A stretch of DNA of 64,000 nucleotides from Limobrevibacterium gyesilva. Lineage in GTDB: Bacteria; Pseudomonadota; Alphaproteobacteria; Acetobacterales; Acetobacteraceae. The translations under genes were made by a program, and so were the position numbers. The stretch is taken from positions 1 to 64,000 of the forward strand of contig NZ_JAPDNT010000016.1 of assembly GCF_025989185.1 (NCBI RefSeq), written 5' to 3'. The notes beneath the pieces are model-generated. The model searched no databases, had not been told where the DNA came from, and was given only the letters and a program-made list of their open reading frames with translations. Shown here in pieces: positions 8,361 to 17,347 of this stretch (within the stretch, counting starts at the first letter, position 1; each line of letters begins with the position of its first letter).

Positions 8361-10597
8361 ACCGGGTGATGGGCTATTGCGATCGCTGGACGGCGGCACC
8401 GGGTGAAACCGTCCGCTTCATGGTGAGCTGCCTCGGTGGCGACCACTACGACGCGCAGATCGTGCGGCTGCTGCAGCCGGATGCGGGGCCGCTGGCGACG
8501 CCGTTCCGGCCCGAACCGGTGGCGGCGGCGTGCAACGGCACCCATGCGGGGCGCCACCAGGCGATCCCCATCGGCTCGCTGGCGGCGGTTCCGGCGCATG
8601 CGGCGTTGCGGCCGGCGGGAAGCTTCACCTTGTGCGCGCATGTGTTTCCGACCACGCCGGCGAAGGGCCGGCAGGCGGTGATGGGGACCTGGTGCGAGGC
8701 GAGCCAGACCGGGTTCGGGCTGGAGATCGGTGAAGACGGGGCGCTGGCGTTCCGGGTCGGCGCGGGGCCGGGGCGGGTGGCCCGTATATCCGCCGGCGCG
8801 AAGCTGAGCGCGCGGCGCTGGTATTTCGCGGCGGCCGCCTTCGATGCCGAGCGGGGCATGCTGACCCTGTGGCAGGAGCCGCTGAGCGACCACGACTTCC
8901 ATCCCGAGCAGCCGGTGGTGGCCAGCGCGCCGGCGGCGGTGCGGCCGGCGGCGGGCGGGGCGCTGACCTTCGCGGCCTGGAGCACGGGGCCGGCGGACGG
9001 ACCGTCCTGCTGGGGCGGGCTTGGTTTTGCCGGCCATATGAACGGGCGGATCGATGCGCCGCGGCTGGCGTCGGGGGCGCTGGACCGGGCCGCGATCGGG
9101 GTGCTGGCGGCGTCGCCCTTGGCGGCCTCGTTGGCGGCGTGCCTGATGGGGGCGTGGGATTTCAGCCGCGACATGTCCGGCGATGCGATCCGCGATCTCG
9201 GCCCGTGGCGCCTGGATGGGGTGATCGTGAACCAGCCCACGCGGGCGATGCGCGGCCACAACTGGAACGCGACGGAGACGGATTGGACGCGGGCGCCGGA
9301 GCAGTACGGCGCGATCCATTTCCACGACGACGACCTGGTGGATGCGTGCTGGCATCCGGACTTCGCGTTCACCGTGCCGGAGGATCTGCGGTCTGGCGTG
9401 TATGCGGCCCGGCTGACCGCGGACGGGTTCGACTTCTGGGTGCCGTTCTTCGTGCGGCCGCCGCGCGGCACGGCGCATTCGAAAGTCGCGTTCCTGGCAT
9501 CCACGGCAACCTACACGGTGTACCTGAACAATCGCGGCCGGTTCATGTCACTGGCGACCGAGCGCTACCAGGGCCGGGTGATGGTGATGGACGCGATCGA
9601 CTCGCTGTTGATCGAGTTCCCGGAAATGGGGCTGTCCACCTATGACCGGCATTCCGACGGCAGCGGCGTGGCCTATTCCAGCCGGCACCGTCCGCTGCAG
9701 AATTTCCGGCCGACCGGGCGGCACTGGAACTTCAACCTGGATCTGTTCATCGTCGATTGGCTGGAGCGGCTGGGCGGCGACTACGATGTGATCACCGAGG
9801 AGGACCTGCACCGCGAGGGGCTGGACCTGCTGGCGCCCTATCAGGTGGTGATCACCGGCTCGCACCCGGAATATGATTCGGTGCAGATGCTGGATGCATT
9901 CGAGGCGTATCTGCGCCGCGGCGGCCGGCTGATGTATATGGGCGGCAACGGTTTCTATTGGCGCATTGCGCACCATCCGTCACGCGAAGGGGTGATCGAG
10001 GTACGCCGGGCCGAAGGCGGCGTGCGCGCCTGGGACGCCGAACCGGGCGAGGCCTATCACAGCTTCAGCGGCGAGTATGGTGGGCTGTGGCGGCGCAATG
10101 CGCGCGCGCCGCAGCGCCTGGTGGGCGTGGGGTTCATCAGCCAGGGCTTCGACAAATGCAGCTATTTCTGCCGCACGCAGCAGGCGGACGACCCGCGCGC
10201 GGCGTGGATGTTCGCGGGCGTGCCGGACACGCTGATCGGCGATTTCGGCATCCTGCAGGGCGGGGCGGCGGGGCTGGAGATCGACGCGGTCGATCCGCGC
10301 CTGGGCACGCCGCCGCATGCGCTGGTGGTGGCGTGCAGCGAGAACCACTCGAACACCTACGAGCTGGTGGCCGAGGAAGTGCTGATTCCGCATGGCGCGA
10401 CCGATGCCGTGATCAACCCGGACATCCACGCCGACATCACCTTCTTCGAGACGCCGCAGGGCGGGGCGGTGTTCTCGACCGGCTCGATCGCCTATGCGGG
10501 GTCGCTGGCGTGGAACGGCTTCGACAACAACCTGTTCCGGCTGACCACCAATGTGCTCAACCGGTTCAAGGATCCCACGCCGTTCCCGATGCCGTAG
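8357..10597 (+). CDS. N,N-dimethylformamidase beta-subunit-like amidohydrolase
   Basis: This 746-residue protein has a central LamG/concanavalin-like domain (about 68-240, around RPAGSFTLCAHVFP) and a C-terminal catalytic region typical of the dimethylformamidase large subunit (about 370-735). The Paracoccus enzyme hydrolyses dimethylformamide at a mononuclear iron held by two tyrosines and a glutamate. By position, Tyr389 (TVYLNN), Tyr429 (STYDRH), Glu505 (SHPEYD) and Glu641 are the likely counterparts; this mapping is from memory and needs an alignment. There is no signal peptide, so it is cytoplasmic, and it overlaps the small protein by 4 bases. The true substrate may be a different N-substituted amide. 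Confidence 0.85.
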   Translation: MNRVMGYCDRWTAAPGETVRFMVSCLGGDHYDAQIVRLLQPDAGPLATPFRPEPVAAACNGTHAGRHQAIPIGSLAAVPAHAALRPAGSFTLCAHVFPTTPAKGRQAVMGTWCEASQTGFGLEIGEDGALAFRVGAGPGRVARISAGAKLSARRWYFAAAAFDAERGMLTLWQEPLSDHDFHPEQPVVASAPAAVRPAAGGALTFAAWSTGPADGPSCWGGLGFAGHMNGRIDAPRLASGALDRAAIGVLAASPLAASLAACLMGAWDFSRDMSGDAIRDLGPWRLDGVIVNQPTRAMRGHNWNATETDWTRAPEQYGAIHFHDDDLVDACWHPDFAFTVPEDLRSGVYAARLTADGFDFWVPFFVRPPRGTAHSKVAFLASTATYTVYLNNRGRFMSLATERYQGRVMVMDAIDSLLIEFPEMGLSTYDRHSDGSGVAYSSRHRPLQNFRPTGRHWNFNLDLFIVDWLERLGGDYDVITEEDLHREGLDLLAPYQVVITGSHPEYDSVQMLDAFEAYLRRGGRLMYMGGNGFYWRIAHHPSREGVIEVRRAEGGVRAWDAEPGEAYHSFSGEYGGLWRRNARAPQRLVGVGFISQGFDKCSYFCRTQQADDPRAAWMFAGVPDTLIGDFGILQGGAAGLEIDAVDPRLGTPPHALVVACSENHSNTYELVAEEVLIPHGATDAVINPDIHADITFFETPQGGAVFSTGSIAYAGSLAWNGFDNNLFRLTTNVLNRFKDPTPFPMP

Positions 10598-10603
10598 GCT
10601 GCG

Positions 10604-11254
10604 TCAGGCGGCTTCGAGCCGCTTCAGGAGTCCCAGCACCACGGCTTCGAACATCTCCGGCGTCAGGCGCCGGGTGGAGGTGTTGTAGCGGGACACATGG
10701 TAGCTGTCGGCGACGATGAGGCCGTCCGGCAGTTCGTGCATGGCGCCGTGGCTGAAGCGGATGCGGGTGGGCGGAATGCCGCAGGCCTTCAGCACCGCCG
10801 CATGGGCCAGCACGCCCAGGGCCAGCACTGCGCGCAGATTGGGCAGCCCCTGCAGCTCGCTGGTGAGGAACCGGTTGCAGGTGGTGACTTCCTTCGGCTG
10901 CGGCAGGTTGGCGGGCGGCACGCAGCGCACGGCGTTGGTGATGCGCGTGTCCTGCAGCGTCAGGCCGTCATTCGGGTCGGCGTGGTATTCGCCGCTGGCC
11001 AGGCCGAAGCGGAGCAGCGTGTGGTACAGCAGCATTCCCGCGTAGTCGCCGGTGAAGGGGCGGCCGGTGCGGTTGGCGCCCTTCACCCCCGGGGCCATGC
11101 CGACGACCAGCAGGCGGGCGTCGGTGGGGCCGAAGCTGGGCACGGGGGCGTTGAACCAGTCCGGGTTGGCCGAATTGTTGGCCTTGCGGTAGGCGACGAG
11201 GCGGGGGCACAGGGCGCAGTCGCGCGGCGGTGCGGCGATGGTTTGCATATCCAT
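10604..11254 (-). CDS. Uracil-DNA glycosylase, family 5 (UDGb)
   Basis: This 216-residue base-excision repair enzyme has an N-terminal cysteine pair (CALCPR) that would bind the family's iron-sulfur cluster with later cysteines. Motif 1 is GMAPGVKGANRTGRPFTGD, which lacks the Asp/Asn general base of family 1, as family 5 does. The C-terminal motif is HVSRYNTSTRRLT. It removes uracil and other deaminated bases from DNA. The start is ATG 11254, or 11248 two codons in. It is convergent with the amidase gene, with only 6 bases between stops. Confidence 0.92.
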   Translation of the reverse strand: MDMQTIAAPPRDCALCPRLVAYRKANNSANPDWFNAPVPSFGPTDARLLVVGMAPGVKGANRTGRPFTGDYAGMLLYHTLLRFGLASGEYHADPNDGLTLQDTRITNAVRCVPPANLPQPKEVTTCNRFLTSELQGLPNLRAVLALGVLAHAAVLKACGIPPTRIRFSHGAMHELPDGLIVADSYHVSRYNTSTRRLTPEMFEAVVLGLLKRLEAA

Positions 11255-11312
11255 GACGGGCAGGATGCCGGGCCGGTGGTTCAGGATGGCTTAATCGGTG
11301 CGGCTGCCGGCG

Positions 11313-11921
11313 TCAGGCGGCGTCGTGCGGGTCGATGGCGTAGGGCTCGGCCGGGGTCTGGCGCAGCGGGGTGCGGGTGGGCCGCGGCTCCATCTGGCGG
11401 CGGGTGAACTCGGGCGAGATCTCCGCCAGCTCCAGGAACTGGTCGGCCTGGCGACGCAGTTCGTCGGCGACCATCGGCGGGGTGGTGCGGATGGAAGACA
11501 CCACGGAAACCCGCACGCCGCGGCGCTGAACCGCCTCGACCAGGCGGCGGAAATCGGAGTCGCCGCTGAACAGCACGGCATGGTCGATCTTGTCGGCCAG
11601 CTCGAGCATGTCGATCGCCAGCTCGATGTCCATGTTGCCCTTCACGCGGCGGCGGCCGGTGGCGTCGGTGAACTCCTTGGCGGGCTTGGTCACCAGGGTG
11701 TAGCCGTTATAGGCCAGCCAGTCCGTGAGCGGCTTGAGCGGCGAGTACTCCTCGGTTTCCAGCACGGCGGAGTAATAGTAGGCGCGGATGATGTGCGCCT
11801 TCTTGCGGAAGAATTCCAACAGGTTGCGGTAATCGACGTCGAAGCCGAGATTGCGTGACGCCGAGTATAGGTTGGCACCATCGATGAACAGCGCGACGCG
11901 CTCGTTGGGCAGGAAATGCAT
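11313..11921 (-). CDS. NYN-domain (LabA/DUF88-type) protein
   Basis: This 202-residue protein has a NYN (PIN-like) nuclease fold: ALFIDGANLY near the start, GNMDIELAIDM in the middle and VLFSGDSDFRRLVE later supply the conserved acidic residues for metal binding. NYN proteins are thought to act on RNA. The acidic set looks complete, so it may be active. The start at 11921 begins the conserved part; the frame extends 12 codons further without family similarity. The C-terminal 40 residues are Pro/Thr/Arg-rich and probably disordered. Its target cannot be told from context. Confidence 0.88.
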   Translation of the reverse strand: MHFLPNERVALFIDGANLYSASRNLGFDVDYRNLLEFFRKKAHIIRAYYYSAVLETEEYSPLKPLTDWLAYNGYTLVTKPAKEFTDATGRRRVKGNMDIELAIDMLELADKIDHAVLFSGDSDFRRLVEAVQRRGVRVSVVSSIRTTPPMVADELRRQADQFLELAEISPEFTRRQMEPRPTRTPLRQTPAEPYAIDPHDAA

Positions 11922-12086
11922 GGGAAAACAGCCTTTCAGGATCGGTGATGGGTGCATGCCGGGCCTACAGCCACGCCCGGAGCCCGGTCAGATTAGAGGG
12001 TTCTGTTGATGACCGGAAGATGAAACCGTCACGATCGCGGCTCGACGCTGATAAAAATCGTAACATTTCAGGAAGGGCACTGTAGA

Positions 12087-12575
12087 ATGATCCTGGTCGC
12101 CATCGGGGCGAATCTGCCGGGCGTGGACGGCAGGGGGCCGCTGGTCACCTGTCGGGCCGCCGCCGAGGCGCTGCGAACGCTGCCGGGCCTGCGGCTGCAG
12201 GCGTTGTCGCCGTGGTACGAAACGGCGCCGATGCCGCCCTCCGGGCAGCCGCCTTATGTGAACGGCGTGGCGCGGCTGGAGGGGGTGGCCGAGCCGGCGG
12301 CGCTGCTGGCGCGGCTGCAGGCGATCGAGGCGCGGGGCGGGCGCCGGCGCGGGGCGGCGAACGCGGCGCGGACGCTGGATCTCGACATCATCGCCATGGA
12401 CGCGCTGGTTCGGGACGCCCCGGACCCGGTGCTGCCGCATCCGCGGGCGCATGAACGGGCGTTCGTATTGGCGCCGTTGCGCGATGTGGCGCCGGATTGG
12501 GTGCATCCGCGGCTGGGCCGGACGGCGGAGGAACTGCTGGCGGCGCTGCCGCCGCAGGAGGTTGCGCGGCTCTAG
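12087..12575 (+). CDS. folK: 2-amino-4-hydroxy-6-hydroxymethyldihydropteridine pyrophosphokinase
   Basis: This 162-residue protein transfers pyrophosphate from ATP to the pterin in folate synthesis. Visible family motifs are the N-terminal [10 protein letters not shown], the SPWYETAPM loop, the [10 protein letters not shown] motif with metal-binding Asp residues, and [16 protein letters not shown] near the C-terminus. The start ATG 12087 follows GGAAGGGC about 10 bases upstream. It opens the long housekeeping run that continues with rpoZ; the gap to rpoZ is about 130 bases, so rpoZ may have its own promoter. Confidence 0.95.
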   Translation: MILVAIGANLPGVDGRGPLVTCRAAAEALRTLPGLRLQALSPWYETAPMPPSGQPPYVNGVARLEGVAEPAALLARLQAIEARGGRRRGAANAARTLDLDIIAMDALVRDAPDPVLPHPRAHERAFVLAPLRDVAPDWVHPRLGRTAEELLAALPPQEVARL

Positions 12576-12708
12576 ATGTTGCGCTGGCATGCGCCGAACC
12601 GCCGCCGCGGGGATTTGCATTGCTGTGGCGCAGCATAACCCTTGCTTTCAGCGCTGCCTCAGCTTATCTGGACCATTCACCCGACACGGATACCCGGAGG
12701 TTGAGCGC

Positions 12709-13113
12709 ATGGCGCGCGTCACCGTTGAAGACTGCGTTGAGAAGGTCCCCAACCGCTTCGAGTTGGTGCTGCTGGCGGCCCAGCGGGCGCGCAACCTGTC
12801 GCGCGGCGAGGAACTGACCCTCGACCGCGACAACGACAAGAACCCCGTGGTCGCCCTGCGCGAGATCGCGGATGAGACCATCCCGCTGCAGAAGCTGGAA
12901 GCCGACCTGCTGAAGTCGCTGTCGCGGGCGCCCGAGCCCGAGCCGGCGGACGAGGAGGTCCTGGACCTCATTCCCACCGACCAGAACATCTTCGGCCTGC
13001 AGGATGTCTCGGCCGAGGAAGAGTCGGCGACGCTGCCGGTGGAGAACGAGGAGTTCTCGCCGGAAGACCTTGAGGCCGCCATCGAGGCGGAACTTGGCGG
13101 ACGCCGCCGCTAG
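12709..13113 (+). CDS. rpoZ: RNA polymerase omega subunit
   Basis: This 134-residue protein begins with the omega core: [29 protein letters not shown], with the conserved NRFELV and AAQRAR segments. It assists folding of the beta-prime subunit. The C-terminal half is acidic (many Glu/Asp) and longer than in E. coli, common in alphaproteobacteria. CGGAGG at 12695-12700 fixes the start at ATG 12709. The bifunctional (p)ppGpp gene follows after 9 bases, and omega is itself part of one (p)ppGpp binding site on RNA polymerase in proteobacteria. Confidence 0.96.
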   Translation: MARVTVEDCVEKVPNRFELVLLAAQRARNLSRGEELTLDRDNDKNPVVALREIADETIPLQKLEADLLKSLSRAPEPEPADEEVLDLIPTDQNIFGLQDVSAEEESATLPVENEEFSPEDLEAAIEAELGGRRR

Positions 13114-13122
13114 GACCAGACC

Positions 13123-15414
13123 ATGACGCGCGGCGCACCGGACATCTGGCGCGCCGCGCCGCTGCGCGGGCCCGACGGAGGCACGACGGCGCAGGCCGTC
13201 CACATGCCGGTGGTGGCGCCGGGACCCGACAGCGTGGAGCCGCTGATCGAGAAGGTCCGCGGCTACAATCCTGACGCCGACGTCGCCTTGATCCGGGCCG
13301 CCTACGAGCTCGCGGCCGAGGCGCATCGCGAGCAGAAGCGCGACAACGGCGACCCCTACATCACGCATCCGCTGGCAGTGGCCGACATTCTGGCCGGGTA
13401 TCGGCTGGACGAGGCCAGCCTTGCGACGGCGCTGCTGCACGACGTGATCGAGGACACCGGCGTCAGCCGGGCGGCGCTGGAGAAGAAGTTCGGCGCCGAG
13501 GTCGCGAACCTCGTCGACGGGGTCACCAAGCTGACCCGGTTGGAGCTGCAGTCCGACCGCACCAAGCAGGCCGAGAATTTCGGCAAGCTCGTCCTGGCGA
13601 TGAGCAAGGACATCCGCGTGCTGCTGGTGAAGCTCGCGGACCGGCTGCACAACATGCGCACGCTGCACTATGTGCCGCAGGCGCCGCGGCGGCAGCGCAT
13701 CGCCCGCGAGACCATGGAGATCTATGCGCCGCTGGCCGAGCGGATTGGCATGGAATCGGTGAAGACCGAGCTCCAGACCCTTGCTTTTGCACAATTGGAC
13801 CCCGAAGCCTACGAGTCCATCCAGGCCCGCCTGAACTTCCTGCGTGGCCAGGGCGCGGATGTGATCGAGGAAGTGCGCGAGGAACTCGGGCGAGTCTGCA
13901 ACGACCAGGGCGTGACCGTGCTGGAAGTGACGGGGCGGGAGAAGTCGCCCTACTCGATCTGGGAGAAGATGCAGCGGCGCAACGTCCAGTTCGAGCAACT
14001 CTCTGATATCATGGCATTCCGCATCGTAGTTCCGGCACGCGAGGCCTGTTACACGGCGCTCGGCGCGGTGCATGCCGCCTATCCCGTGATCGCCGGGCGG
14101 TTCAAGGACTACATCTCCACCCCGAAGGCGAACGGCTATCAGAGCCTGCATACCGGGGTCACGCTGCGCGAGCCGCGCAACCAGAAGATCGAGGTGCAGA
14201 TCCGCACCGCCGAGATGCAGGCGGTTGCCGAGAACGGTGTCGCCGCGCACTGGCTGTACAAGCAGGGCGGTGCGGCGGCCAAGGCGGCGCAGCGCTTCCC
14301 GTGGGTGCAGGACCTCAAGGAAATCCTCGAGAATTCGACGCTCGACGAGTTCCTCGAGAACACCAAGCTGGCGCTGTACCAGGACCAGGTGTTCTGCTTC
14401 ACGCCGAAGGGGCAGCTGATCCAGTTGCCGCGCGGCGCGACGCCGGTGGATTTCGCCTACGCCGTGCACAGCCAGATCGGCGACACCTGCGTGGGCGCCA
14501 AGGTCAACGGCCGGCTGATGCCGCTGCGCCACGAGCTGCAGAACGGCGACCAGGTCGAGATCATGACCTCCCGCGGCGGCACGCCGAGTCCGCAATGGGA
14601 GCGCTTCGTCGTCACCGGCAAGGCGCGGGCGCGCATCCGCCGCTACGTGCAGGCGCAGCAGCGCCAGCAGAACCGCGACGCCGGCCGGGCGGCCCTGGCC
14701 AAGGCGTTCCGCCAGGAAGGGCTGGACGGGTCGGAGAAGATGCTGGAGCCGGCGCTGAAGGTGCTGAAGCTCGCGGCTCTGGAAGACCTGTATGTCGGCG
14801 TAGGCAACGGCAATATCAGCCCCAAGGATGTTGTTTTCGCAGCATATCCTGAGCTGAGGCAGGCGCCGCGCGCGCCCCGGATGATGCCGGCGCTGCCCAG
14901 CCGCGGCACCGCCCGGCCCGGCAGCGGCGGGGTGAATCTGCCGGTCACCGGGCTGGTGCCGGGCATGGCCATCCACTACGCCGGCTGCTGCCACCCGGTG
15001 CCCGGAGACCGGATCGTGGGCATCGTGGCCACGGGCAAGGGGGTGACCATCCACACCCGCGAATGCCCGACGCTGGAGAGCTTTTCGGCGACGCCCGAGC
15101 GGTTCATCGACGTGGACTGGGATCCGTCGGCCACCGAGCCGCCGTCCGGGGGCTGGAAGGCCGGCAAAGGCGAGGGCTATACCGGCCGCGTCAGCGTGAT
15201 CGCCGACAACGAGCCGCGCTCCATCGCCAACGTGACCAATGCCATCTCCAAGCAGGAGGGCGACATCGTCAACCTGCGCATCGTCAACCGCCAGGCCGAT
15301 TTCTTCGAGATCATGGTGGATGTGGAGGTGCGCGACCTGCGCCAACTGATCAACGTGATCGCCAGCCTGCGCGCCGCCCCCGGCGTGCATCAGGTGGAGC
15401 GTGCCCGCGGATGA
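13123..15414 (+). CDS. spoT: Bifunctional (p)ppGpp synthetase/hydrolase (Rel/SpoT type)
   Basis: This 763-residue stringent-response enzyme starts with an HD hydrolase domain (His106-Asp107 in LLHDVIEDT, about 60-210). The synthetase domain follows (about 250-400, with GREKSPYSIWEKM and STPKANGYQSLHT), then a TGS domain (VFCFTPKGQLIQLP, about 425) and a C-terminal ACT domain (after 690). The intact HD residues and full synthetase fit the single bifunctional enzyme usual in alphaproteobacteria. The first 28 residues are not conserved, so a later start is possible. It is 9 bases after rpoZ. Confidence 0.95.
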   Translation: MTRGAPDIWRAAPLRGPDGGTTAQAVHMPVVAPGPDSVEPLIEKVRGYNPDADVALIRAAYELAAEAHREQKRDNGDPYITHPLAVADILAGYRLDEASLATALLHDVIEDTGVSRAALEKKFGAEVANLVDGVTKLTRLELQSDRTKQAENFGKLVLAMSKDIRVLLVKLADRLHNMRTLHYVPQAPRRQRIARETMEIYAPLAERIGMESVKTELQTLAFAQLDPEAYESIQARLNFLRGQGADVIEEVREELGRVCNDQGVTVLEVTGREKSPYSIWEKMQRRNVQFEQLSDIMAFRIVVPAREACYTALGAVHAAYPVIAGRFKDYISTPKANGYQSLHTGVTLREPRNQKIEVQIRTAEMQAVAENGVAAHWLYKQGGAAAKAAQRFPWVQDLKEILENSTLDEFLENTKLALYQDQVFCFTPKGQLIQLPRGATPVDFAYAVHSQIGDTCVGAKVNGRLMPLRHELQNGDQVEIMTSRGGTPSPQWERFVVTGKARARIRRYVQAQQRQQNRDAGRAALAKAFRQEGLDGSEKMLEPALKVLKLAALEDLYVGVGNGNISPKDVVFAAYPELRQAPRAPRMMPALPSRGTARPGSGGVNLPVTGLVPGMAIHYAGCCHPVPGDRIVGIVATGKGVTIHTRECPTLESFSATPERFIDVDWDPSATEPPSGGWKAGKGEGYTGRVSVIADNEPRSIANVTNAISKQEGDIVNLRIVNRQADFFEIMVDVEVRDLRQLINVIASLRAAPGVHQVERARG

Positions 15415-15435
15415 TGCCGTGAGGAAGATATCGTT

Positions 15436-15858
15436 GTGATTCTGGGGCTTGGTTCGGATATCTGTGATATCCGCCGGATCGAGCGGACGCTGGAGCGCTT
15501 CGGCGAGCGGTTCATCGAGCGGGTGTTCACCGAGGCCGAACGCAAGCGGGCGGAGCGGCGCAACGGCCAGAACCGCGCCGGCACCTACGCCAAGCGATTC
15601 GCCGCGAAGGAGGCCTGTGCCAAGGCGCTGGGCACCGGCTTCGCCCGTGGCGTGTTCATGTCGGAGCTGGGGGTGGTGAACATGCCGGGCGGTCAGCCGA
15701 CCCTGCTTCTCGCCGGCGGGGCCGCGCTGCGGCTGGCGCAATTGACGCCGGCAGGGATGCAGGCGCGTATCGACCTGAGCATGACCGACGAGTATCCCTA
15801 TGCCTACGCCCAGGTCATCATCTCAGCCCTGCCGCTGGCGGCAGGGAGGGTTGCTTGA
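15436..15858 (+). CDS. acpS: Holo-[acyl-carrier-protein] synthase
   Basis: This 140-residue enzyme moves 4'-phosphopantetheine from CoA to the serine of acyl carrier protein. Metal-binding Asp8 lies in [11 protein letters not shown] and Glu59 in [16 protein letters not shown], both hallmarks of AcpS. It begins with GTG at 15436, with GAGGAAG at 15421-15427 as ribosome-binding site. It follows spoT by about 20 bases; pdxJ, often found at this place in related genomes, is absent. Confidence 0.96.
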   Translation: MILGLGSDICDIRRIERTLERFGERFIERVFTEAERKRAERRNGQNRAGTYAKRFAAKEACAKALGTGFARGVFMSELGVVNMPGGQPTLLLAGGAALRLAQLTPAGMQARIDLSMTDEYPYAYAQVIISALPLAAGRVA

Positions 15859-15917
15859 CAGCGGGGGGTGGCGTGGGCTTCATCCGCGCCACAATACGGT
15901 CGGACCTCACTTAATTC

Positions 15918-16661
15918 ATGGCCAAACGAAGTTCAGGCGGCCTCGTCGAGAATATCAAGACCATCCTCTATGCCGGCCTGATCGCCGTCGGCATCCGCAC
16001 GGTGGCCTTCGAGCCGTTCAACATCCCCTCGGGCTCGATGATCCCCACCTTGCTGGTGGGCGACTATCTGTTCGTGTCGAAATACAGCTACGGCTATTCG
16101 CGGTATTCGCTGCCGTTCTCGCTGCCGCTGTTTTCCGGGCGCATCTTCGGCCGGCTGCCGGCGCGGGGCGACGTGGCGGTGTTCAAGCTGCCGAAAGACA
16201 ACAGCACCGACTATATCAAGCGGATCGTGGGTCTGCCGGGCGACCGTATCCAGATGCGCGGCGGCCAGTTGTTCATCAACGGCGAGCAGGTAAGCCGCGA
16301 GGACGCCGGGACCAACATGGAGAGCCCGCTGGTGATGGCGAAGCTCTATATTGAAACGCTGCCGTCTTCGGAGGGCGAGCCGGGGCGGCGGCACTACATC
16401 CAGAAATACGACGACACACAGGGCTTGAACAACACGCAGGAATACAAGGTTCCCGAGGGCTTCGTGTTCGCCATGGGTGACAATCGCGACAACAGCCAGG
16501 ATAGCCGGTACCTGAACATGGTCGGCTTCATCCCGCTCGAGAATCTGGTGGGGCGCGCCGAGTTCATCTTCTTCTCGGTCGACGCGACGTCGCCGTGGTG
16601 GGAGGTGTGGGAGTGGCCGTTCGAAATCCGCTGGTCGCGCCTGTTCTCGGGGATCACCTGA
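15918..16661 (+). CDS. lepB: Signal peptidase I
   Basis: This 247-residue inner-membrane serine protease removes Sec signal peptides. It has one N-terminal membrane helix (TILYAGLIAVGIRTVAF, 15-31), catalytic Ser40 in PSGSMIPTLL and Lys101 in YIKRIVGLPGDR. The box MGDNRDNSQDSR near the C-terminus completes the family set. It lies 59 bases after acpS and just before rnc, the usual alphaproteobacterial order. Confidence 0.97.
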   Translation: MAKRSSGGLVENIKTILYAGLIAVGIRTVAFEPFNIPSGSMIPTLLVGDYLFVSKYSYGYSRYSLPFSLPLFSGRIFGRLPARGDVAVFKLPKDNSTDYIKRIVGLPGDRIQMRGGQLFINGEQVSREDAGTNMESPLVMAKLYIETLPSSEGEPGRRHYIQKYDDTQGLNNTQEYKVPEGFVFAMGDNRDNSQDSRYLNMVGFIPLENLVGRAEFIFFSVDATSPWWEVWEWPFEIRWSRLFSGIT

Positions 16662-16666
16662 CCGCC

Positions 16667-17347
16667 GTGGCGTCGGCCGAGGCGATTCTCGGCCACTCCT
16701 TCGCACGTCCGGATGTGCTGCGGGAGGCGCTGACCCACCGGTCCGCGGCGCATGGCCAGCGCGCCGGCCGGCAGAAAGGGGCCGGGTCGAACGAGCGGCT
16801 GGAGTTCGTGGGCGACCGCGTGCTGGGCCTGCTGATCGCGGAATGGCTGGCCGAACGGTTCCCGCGCGAACAGGAAGGCGAGCTGGGGCGACGACTCGCG
16901 CATCTGGTGTCGCAGCCGGTGCTGGCGACGATCGCCGAGGCGAGCGGGCTGCCGGCGGTGCTGTCGGTGGCGCCCGGCGAGTCGCGCGCGGGGGTACGCC
17001 GGCGGGCGACGGTACTCGCCGACGCGATGGAGGCAGCGATCGGGGCGCTGTATCTTGATGGCGGCATCGAGCCGGCGCGGCGCTTCGTTCGGCGCGCCTG
17101 GGACACGGCCATGACGGCGCAGGCGGCGCCGCCCAAGGATGCCAAGACCGCGTTGCAGGAATGGGCGCAAGGGCGCGGCCATGACCTGCCGGCCTACAAG
17201 GTGGTGTCGCGTGAGGGGCCGCCGCATGCGCCGGTGTTCGTCATTTCCGTGACCGTGGACGGGCGCACCGGCACCGGCACCGCGGGCACGAAGCGTGCGG
17301 CGGAACAGGACGCGGCAAGCGATCTTCTGGGGAAATTGGGGGCATGA
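16667..17347 (+). CDS. rnc: Ribonuclease III
   Basis: This 226-residue double-strand-specific endonuclease processes rRNA precursors and mRNA. The RNase III signature NERLEFVGDRVLGLL is at 42-56, with Glu46 and Asp50. The second metal site is in LADAMEAAIGALYLDGG, and a C-terminal dsRNA-binding domain covers about 145-222 (KTALQEWAQGRGHDLPAY). I chose GTG 16667, 5 bases after the lepB stop, because the protein then begins at the conserved helix and has normal length. A GTG at 16595 would overlap lepB by 67 bases. Its stop overlaps the era start. Confidence 0.94.
   Translation: MASAEAILGHSFARPDVLREALTHRSAAHGQRAGRQKGAGSNERLEFVGDRVLGLLIAEWLAERFPREQEGELGRRLAHLVSQPVLATIAEASGLPAVLSVAPGESRAGVRRRATVLADAMEAAIGALYLDGGIEPARRFVRRAWDTAMTAQAAPPKDAKTALQEWAQGRGHDLPAYKVVSREGPPHAPVFVISVTVDGRTGTGTAGTKRAAEQDAASDLLGKLGA

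Noticed and set aside
12664-15741. A reading frame of about 1,000 codons on the minus strand
   Set aside because: It lies antisense to rpoZ, spoT and acpS, which are well supported. Long open antisense frames are expected in GC-rich codon usage; its amino-acid content (Arg, His, Gln runs) is not protein-like.
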